A stretch of DNA of 18,460 nt from JABWBP01 sp964522165 (lineage in GTDB: Bacteria > Calditrichota > Calditrichia > RBG-13-44-9 > J075), in contig CAZFVV010000101.1 of NCBI GenBank assembly GCA_964522165.1, positions 1-18,460 on the forward strand, in the 5' to 3' direction. A program made the translations under genes and the position numbers. Each line of letters opens with the position of its first letter. Positions within the stretch are counted from its first letter, which is position 1. Under the pieces are notes generated by a model. That model was given only the letters and a program-made list of their open reading frames with translations, was not told where the DNA came from and ran no database searches. This document shows positions 13,760 to 18,460 of this stretch, piece after piece.

Positions 13760-15312
13760 AGGCCAATGCCCGTACAACCGCAGAAGGATTCCTGTTTACC
13801 GATCAATACCAGTTGACCATGGGCCAGCTCTATTTCCGCATGGGGCTGCACGAGCAGGAGGCGCAGTTCGAGCATTTTTTCCGCAATTACCCGGATTATG
13901 GGGTTCACAAGGCCGGGTATTGCATCAACGCCGGGCTGGAGTGGCTGCTCCACTGGATGGACGAAGTGCAGGTGCGGGATTCCGACCTCGCCTATCTGCG
14001 CAGCCAGAAAAATCGCGCCGGTAAGCCCCTTTTCGGGGAAGATTTCCTGAACTGGCTCAAAAACGATTTCAGCTTTACGCGCCTGAACATGCGCGCGATC
14101 CCGGAGGGGCGGGTGGTGCACCCCAATGTTCCCTTAACCGTTGTGCGGGGCCCCCTGGCCATTGTGCAGCTCCTGGAAACCAGCCTGCTCAATCATCTCA
14201 ATTTTCAAACCCTGATCGCTACCAAGGCGGCGCGGATTCACGAAAGCGGCCGGGGACAATTGCTGTTAGAATTCGGAATGCGCCGCGCCCACGGCCTGGG
14301 GGCCAACGCCGGGGCGCGGGCGGCGCTGATCGGCGGGGCGGATTTTACCTCCAACGTCGGCATTTCCCATGTGCTGGGTTTTGCCCCCAAGGGAACCCAC
14401 GCTCACAGTATGATCCAGGCTTTTATCACCCTGGGACTTAAGGAGATCGACGCTTTCCGCGCTTATGCCGAAATATATCCGGATGACTGCGTGCTGTTGG
14501 TCGATACGGTCGATACCTTAGAAAGCGGCATTCCCAACGCCATCAAAGTATTCGAAGAACTGCGCAAAAAGGGCCATAAACCGGTGGGGGTGCGGCTGGA
14601 TTCCGGCGACCTCGCCTACCTGAGCATCCAGGCGGCGCGGATGCTCAACGCGGCCGGTTTTCCGGATGCCGTGATCGTTTTATCGAACAACCTCGACGAA
14701 TTGGTGATCTGGCAAATCATTACCCAGATCGAAGAAGAAGCGCCGCGCTACGGGGTGGACGTGGATCATTTGCTGAAGCGCCTGGTCTATGGCGTGGGAA
14801 CCCGCCTGATCACCTCGCACGGCGCTTCCAGCTTAGGCGGGGTTTTCAAGCTGGTGGCGCTGCGCAAGAACGGCGAGTGGATACCGGCCATCAAAATTTC
14901 CGAAACCCCGCAAAAGACCCCCAATCCCGGCCATAAACACGTCTGGCGAATCTACGACCGGCGGGGCAAGGCCACCGCGGATTTGCTGAGTTTGGAAGAT
15001 GAAGATCCCCGCAAGTTTAAAAAAATCATTCTGCGGAAAGCGAGCGATTGCACCAAAGGGCGGGTGCTGGATCAAAGCGAGGTCTCGGAAATCGAACCCT
15101 TGCTGGTAGATATTCTGCAGGAGGGCCGCCGCGTCTATCAACTGCCCTCCATCGAGGAAATCCGCTGCTTCCGCCGCTCCGACATCGAGCGGTTGGACGC
15201 CGGTATCCGGCGCTTGATGAACCCGCACATTTACCACGTCTCCCTCTCCCAGCGCCTTTGCAACATGAAGCGGGCGCTGATCAGCTCGGTAAGGGATGGC
15301 AATTCGCAGTAA
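13756..15312 (+). CDS. pncB: Nicotinate phosphoribosyltransferase
   Basis: This 518-residue enzyme joins nicotinate to PRPP, giving nicotinate mononucleotide in the Preiss-Handler route to NAD. Diagnostic motifs are TDQYQLTMGQLYF at the N-terminus, FGMRRAHG (residues 173-180), GTHAHSM (213-219, with His217 at the site phosphorylated in characterised enzymes), VRLDSGDL, and GTRLITSHGASSLGGVFKL. Translation starts at GTG 13756, inside the last codons of the nicotinamidase-like gene (GTGA overlap), with AGGGG about eight bases before. This strongly suggests translational coupling. The length is slightly above that of E. coli PncB (about 400), as in the longer bacterial NAPRTase class. No terminator is evident in the 111-base gap before the next gene, which holds an ATTTCAGATTTCGGATTGCGG phrase and a TATCTCGAGATA palindrome (15367-15378). 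Confidence 0.94.
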   Translation: MKANARTTAEGFLFTDQYQLTMGQLYFRMGLHEQEAQFEHFFRNYPDYGVHKAGYCINAGLEWLLHWMDEVQVRDSDLAYLRSQKNRAGKPLFGEDFLNWLKNDFSFTRLNMRAIPEGRVVHPNVPLTVVRGPLAIVQLLETSLLNHLNFQTLIATKAARIHESGRGQLLLEFGMRRAHGLGANAGARAALIGGADFTSNVGISHVLGFAPKGTHAHSMIQAFITLGLKEIDAFRAYAEIYPDDCVLLVDTVDTLESGIPNAIKVFEELRKKGHKPVGVRLDSGDLAYLSIQAARMLNAAGFPDAVIVLSNNLDELVIWQIITQIEEEAPRYGVDVDHLLKRLVYGVGTRLITSHGASSLGGVFKLVALRKNGEWIPAIKISETPQKTPNPGHKHVWRIYDRRGKATADLLSLEDEDPRKFKKIILRKASDCTKGRVLDQSEVSEIEPLLVDILQEGRRVYQLPSIEEIRCFRRSDIERLDAGIRRLMNPHIYHVSLSQRLCNMKRALISSVRDGNSQ

Positions 15313-15423
15313 TACGGATTTCAGATTTCGGATTGCGGACAGGGATTTTCCGATATAGCTGGAAAATATCTCGAGATAGGATATCAGCAACCCGAATTCC
15401 AAACTTCACTCTCAGGAGTTCCT

Positions 15424-16695
15424 ATGCCGCTTGATATTCAACTGATACGCTCGCAGTTTCCCGCCCTCTTGCTAGAAGACGGCGGCCGCCCCCGGGTTTA
15501 CCTCGATAATCCCGCCGGAACGCAGGTTCCCCAACGGGTAATCGAGCGCATGACCCGCTATTTAGTGCATTCCAACGCCAACCACGGCGGGAATTTCCGC
15601 ACCTCCACGGAATCCGATCAAATTTTAGCCGAAGCCCACCAGGCCATGGCGGATTTTCTGAATGCGCCCGCGCCAGAGGAAATCATCTTCGGCCCCAACA
15701 TGACCACCCTCACCTTTGTCATTTCCCGCTCCCTGGGCCGCTGGCTGAAGCCCGGCGATCAGGTAATTCTTACCCGTATGGACCACGACGCCAACGTAAA
15801 TCCCTGGCGCCTCCTGGCCGATGACCTGGGATTGGAAGTGAAATGGCTGAGCTTCAGCCGGGAAACCTACCGCTACGATTTGAAGGAATTGGAAGCGTTA
15901 CTCTCTCCGAAAGTGCGGCTGGTTGCGGTGAATTACGCCAGCAACGCCATCGGCACCATCAACGACGTCAAAACGATTACCGAGATGGCTCACCAGGCCG
16001 GCGCTTTGGTGTATGTAGATGCAGTGCAGTCCACCCCGCATATTCCCACGGACGTGCAGGCGCTGGGCTGCGATTTCCTGGTTTGTTCCGCCTACAAATT
16101 TTTCGGCCCCCACCAGGGAATTTTATGGGGAAAACGCGAGCTGTTAGAGAAACTCCCCGCATATAAAGTGCGCCCGGCAGAGGATTATCCTCCCGGCAAA
16201 TTCGAGACCGGAACCCAGTCGCACGAGGGGCAGGCGGGAACCGTAGGCGCGCTGGAATACCTGGCCTGGATCGGGGAGACCATGGGACAGGAACACCATG
16301 ACCGGTTCGCGCAATTTACCGGGCGCAGGAATTACCTCCACGCCGGCATGGCGGCCATCAAAGAGTATGAAAAAACCCTCAGCGCCCGCTTGATTGCCGG
16401 ATTGCAGGCAATCCCCGGCCTCGCCATTCATGGCGTCACCGGATTGAATGAGCTGGATGCGCGGGTTCCCACGGTTTCTTTTACCATGAAGGGCTTCCAT
16501 CCCAGGGAGATTGCCCGGCGGCTGGGGGAAGAAAATATCTTTGTATGGGACGGCCATTACTACGCCGTGGAGGTAATCGAGCACCTCGGTTTGTCGGACA
16601 AAGGCGGAATGGTGCGAGTGGGCGCAGCGCACTATAATACCATAGAAGAAATCGACCGGGCGGTGGAAGCGGTTGCGGAGATCAGCAGACGGTAG
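15424..16695 (+). CDS. Class V aminotransferase of the cysteine-desulfurase superfamily, lacking the persulfide cysteine
   Basis: The 423-residue PLP enzyme has the class V fold: NPAGTQVP near the start, NYASNAIGTIND, YVDAVQSTPH with the PLP-binding Asp, and SAYKFFGPH with Lys225 as the Schiff-base residue. It most resembles the 'cysteine desulfurase family protein' group TIGR01976 (VCA1186-like), not SufS itself. In SufS/CsdB the catalytic loop reads HHCA; here it reads HYYA (Tyr380 at the cysteine position). Classic persulfide transfer to a scaffold is therefore unlikely, and the true substrate is unknown. A CAGGAG site five bases before the ATG fixes the start. It follows pncB by 111 bases on the same strand, so it may belong to the same transcript. 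A palindrome lies just after the stop. Confidence 0.88.
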   Translation: MPLDIQLIRSQFPALLLEDGGRPRVYLDNPAGTQVPQRVIERMTRYLVHSNANHGGNFRTSTESDQILAEAHQAMADFLNAPAPEEIIFGPNMTTLTFVISRSLGRWLKPGDQVILTRMDHDANVNPWRLLADDLGLEVKWLSFSRETYRYDLKELEALLSPKVRLVAVNYASNAIGTINDVKTITEMAHQAGALVYVDAVQSTPHIPTDVQALGCDFLVCSAYKFFGPHQGILWGKRELLEKLPAYKVRPAEDYPPGKFETGTQSHEGQAGTVGALEYLAWIGETMGQEHHDRFAQFTGRRNYLHAGMAAIKEYEKTLSARLIAGLQAIPGLAIHGVTGLNELDARVPTVSFTMKGFHPREIARRLGEENIFVWDGHYYAVEVIEHLGLSDKGGMVRVGAAHYNTIEEIDRAVEAVAEISRR

Positions 16696-16713
16696 GCAGC
16701 AGGCAATTGTAAG

Positions 16714-16742
16714 ACCTCAAAGGTTTTTAAAACCTTTGAGGT
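16714..16742. repeat. Perfect 14-base palindrome after the aminotransferase gene
   Basis: ACCTCAAAGGTTTT and AAAACCTTTGAGGT form perfect arms around a single T. A TTTGTA tail follows, so it could act as a weak bidirectional terminator for the preceding operon. Its arms look like a dispersed intergenic element rather than a one-off terminator. Confidence 0.7.
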
Positions 16743-16817
16743 TTGTACCCGCAATAAGTGATGACAGGGGAAAAGGAAAAATATGGCGCTGAGTTGAGGA
16801 ATGGTTTAAAGAGGTTT

Positions 16818-16843
16818 ATGCCAGGGGGGGCGGCATTTTTTTT
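16818..16843 (+). terminator. Possible short-stem terminator
   Basis: ATGCC (16818-16822) pairs with GGCAT (16832-16836) around a G-rich 9-base loop, followed by a run of eight T. The stem is only five base pairs. Nothing else is supported between 16743 and 16922. Confidence 0.35.
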
Positions 16844-16922
16844 GATCTAAATCCTTCCTCAGTCCCGGCAGTGGAATTGCACTCCTTATAGGCCGCGCCG
16901 CGGAAGGATAAAAACGAGCGTT

Positions 16923-17222
16923 TTAGAGGTCTCCTAACAACCGTTTCAAGGTTTCATCCAATTCCGAATCCAACTCGATTTCGATCTCCTCCCGGGTACC
17001 GTCCAAATAGTAAATTTCCACCACGCGATGTTCCGGCATCCAGGCCTCCGCGGAATCATTTTCTTCGACCTCTTCATACATCGTGTAATCCACTTCGTCA
17101 AAATCCTCATAAATGAGATAATCTACCTGATCCGCATCCAGTTCCAGAAGCTCGCAGACTTCATAAAAAACCGGGTCGTTTTGGCTGACTACTTTATGAT
17201 TTGTGCGATCAGGAAATTCCAT
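16923..17222 (-). CDS. Small, strongly acidic hypothetical protein with an internal repeat
   Basis: The 99-residue protein is recognised by no family I know. About a third of its residues are Asp or Glu against six Lys/Arg, giving a very negative charge. Two adjacent units, DQVDYLIYEDF and DEVDYTMYEEV, form an internal duplication near residues 31-52. A possible beta-rich segment (RVVEIYYLDG) follows, then an acidic helix-like tail. AGGAG lies seven bases before the ATG at 17222, so it is likely expressed. It has no signal peptide. It could be a nucleic-acid-mimicking or chaperone-like partner, but nothing shows this. It stands alone, 327 bases downstream of the HipA-like kinase gene on the same strand. 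Confidence 0.75.
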   Translation of the reverse strand: MEFPDRTNHKVVSQNDPVFYEVCELLELDADQVDYLIYEDFDEVDYTMYEEVEENDSAEAWMPEHRVVEIYYLDGTREEIEIELDSELDETLKRLLGDL

Positions 17223-17337
17223 ACCAATTCTCCTGTAATGATGAAACTCCGAGATAATTAAAAGCAGGCAACTATTTTACTGCCCAGATGCACAAGTTTT
17301 GCCGTTTTAGAGCCTCTTATTGGGGGGATATTATAAG

Positions 17338-17397
17338 AAAAAAAAATTCAGAAACAACCATTAATTTTCTATTTTGAATTTTTTTTTGAGGGGCATA
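17338..17397. repeat. AT-rich perfect inverted repeat in the 17223-17549 gene-free stretch
   Basis: AAAAAAAAATTCA (17338-17350) and TGAATTTTTTTTT (17385-17397) form a 13-base perfect inverted repeat around 34 bases. The A and T runs would make it a weak terminator in either direction. The rest of this gene-free stretch holds a lone TTGACA (about 17410) and a GC hairpin AGCGGCG/CGCCGCT (17498-17504/17527-17533) just past the kinase stop. That hairpin may help end the kinase transcript, although no T-run follows it. Confidence 0.5.
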
Positions 17398-17549
17398 AAA
17401 CGGCTGGTTTGACAGGGCTGACCTCTTGTTTTTGTTGAATAAATGAGCCGTTATCCGGGGGATGAATTTACCGGAGAACCATTCCGTTTTATGCGAAAGC
17501 GGCGCTGGAAATTTGGGGGATACCGACGCCGCTAAAGAAAAAAAGCGCT

Positions 17550-18392
17550 TCATAGTTTTCCGAATTTTCGCTCAAAGACCTGCCGGTTTTTCAGCATTCT
17601 TAAACTGCGCTCTTCTTCGGTTTCAATTTTCAGCACTTTCAATACATCCAACCGCTTCAAGAGGATGTGGGAATAGTTCTTTTGAGCGATCAAGCGGTTA
17701 GGAATGATCTTTTTCGCTTCCCCGGTTTCCTTCGCAACCGATAGAAGGCTGATCCACTCGCCGGGCAGTTCTTCGACCATCTCGAAGATGCGGAGGTCAT
17801 CGATTGCTTTCAATTTTGCGATAAACGAGTGGGGATTGGCCGGTTCGCCGTAAAAGGGATGGCGCTTTATCTCTCGCAGGAAAGGAAGTTTTTCGTAATT
17901 TTTGCCGTCGATTGCGCCCCTGATGGCTAAAGATGAAGAATAATCCAGAGCCCACAACCCGCCCTGGTTGACGATCATATTCGGATTTTTTGCATTGCGG
18001 TCGATATTCAGGAGAAACAGGTCGAACAGAAAGATGTCGCTCTTCAACGCATCATCAATATGATACCCGCTTTGCGCCGTGTAAGCAGAGGCGTCTTCCA
18101 GGTAGCGGGCGGCGAAATTGATCCCCACGCTTTTCTGCAAAATCTCCCGGGTTTCGGGATCCCCGGCTTGCGAATCAAAGCCCGCCTTGATGAGCAGCAG
18201 CGCCGGTTCCAAAACCGGAATTTGCAGCAATTTTCCCAGCTTCAGCGCCAGCCATTCGACCGCGCTCGCCAGTGCGCCCTCCCCGCTTCCGCGCAGCTTT
18301 ACCACATATTGATGCCCGTCGCTTCCCCCGACAATTAGCGGCAATGAGGAACCGGCGCGGATTTCTTTGTAGAACTTTACGGCGCTTAGCAT
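17550..18392 (-). CDS. HipA-like kinase domain protein
   Basis: The 280-residue protein matches the HipA-like kinase family (PF20613 type), related to HipA and PI3/4-kinase-like folds. YVVKL carries the presumed ATP-binding Lys32. NIDRNAKNPN (Asp131, Asn136) is the catalytic loop, and LWALDYSSSL (Asp150) is the metal-binding aspartate. I chose ATG 18392 because family members begin close to this point and GAGAGGG precedes it. A longer frame to 18458 exists, but it adds an unconserved tail and touches the window edge. Relatives often sit next to a DUF3037 gene; none is present downstream here. The C-terminal 60 residues are charged and helical. Its targets are unknown, and it need not be a toxin because no HipB-like regulator is visible. 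Confidence 0.82.
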   Translation of the reverse strand: MLSAVKFYKEIRAGSSLPLIVGGSDGHQYVVKLRGSGEGALASAVEWLALKLGKLLQIPVLEPALLLIKAGFDSQAGDPETREILQKSVGINFAARYLEDASAYTAQSGYHIDDALKSDIFLFDLFLLNIDRNAKNPNMIVNQGGLWALDYSSSLAIRGAIDGKNYEKLPFLREIKRHPFYGEPANPHSFIAKLKAIDDLRIFEMVEELPGEWISLLSVAKETGEAKKIIPNRLIAQKNYSHILLKRLDVLKVLKIETEEERSLRMLKNRQVFERKFGKL

Positions 18393-18460
18393 TTTCCCTC
18401 TCAGCCTCGTAGAGTAGGCCGCTGGTGCGACCTCACGATCTACCCAGCAGCCCCTCATCA

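Noticed and set aside
16759..16848. Short frame with RFMPGG resembling the start of glutamate-1-semialdehyde aminotransferase
   Set aside because: It has only 29 codons, no ribosome site, and ends in a T-run after a G-run. The similarity is a few residues and probably chance.
17317..17553. 78-codon minus-strand frame
   Set aside because: It runs through the AT inverted repeat and the GC hairpin, overlaps the kinase stop, and shows no protein-like pattern.
1..18460. CRISPR array, integrase, transposase or complete insertion sequence
   Set aside because: No regular spaced repeats, no recombinase or transposase motifs and no terminal inverted repeats with target duplications were seen.

Overview
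The window reads as a chromosomal stretch from a Gram-negative, free-living or gut/sediment-type bacterium of moderately high G+C. Most genes have clear Shine-Dalgarno sites. There is a lipoprotein signal on a peptidase and Sec signals on two large glycosidases. Neither the tRNA gene nor the tmRNA gene encodes CCA. Degenerate intergenic phrases (ATTTCGGATTGCGG-like, GGAGTGATGG-like, and an AAACCTTTGAGGT palindrome) recall Bacteroidota/Calditrichota/KSB1-type genomes. That placement is an impression, not a demonstration.

Left part (1-7276, all intact genes on the minus strand): a gene start running off the edge, an AT-rich membrane protein of unknown function, a very large secreted (alpha/alpha)6 glycosidase with an N-terminal glutamine-amidotransferase-like domain, and a lipoprotein M3 metallopeptidase of the Dcp type. 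Between the glycosidase and the peptidase lies a decayed plus-strand fragment of a second GH2 gene. It is about 85% identical to the intact GH2 gene downstream and carries an internal deletion. Centre (7496-11089): the intact secreted GH2 glycosidase, transcribed divergently from the peptidase. Its C-terminal part looks like a malectin fold, apparently circularly permuted, inserted into an amidotransferase-like domain. The two glycosidases and the remnant suggest an accessory extracytoplasmic carbohydrate-degradation locus that has been rearranged.

RNA-rich middle (11090-12690): a terminator, short degenerate repeats, a frameshifted hicA toxin gene followed by a short reading frame that may be a hicB stub, tRNA-Lys(CUU), a structured segment ending in a strong terminator (candidate small RNA), and the tmRNA gene ssrA with its own terminator. 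The tmRNA tag reads ADYNYAMAA.

Right part (12695-16695, plus strand): an NAD-salvage pair, a long nicotinamidase-like cysteine hydrolase translationally coupled through a GTGA overlap to nicotinate phosphoribosyltransferase. A class V aminotransferase of the cysteine-desulfurase superfamily follows; it lacks the persulfide cysteine. The window ends with two minus-strand genes, a small very acidic protein with an internal repeat and a HipA-like kinase, separated by AT-rich non-coding DNA.

No clearly new multi-gene defence or mobile system is visible. The most unusual points are the permuted malectin insertion, the GH2 remnant, the broken hicAB locus and the candidate RNA between tRNA-Lys and tmRNA.
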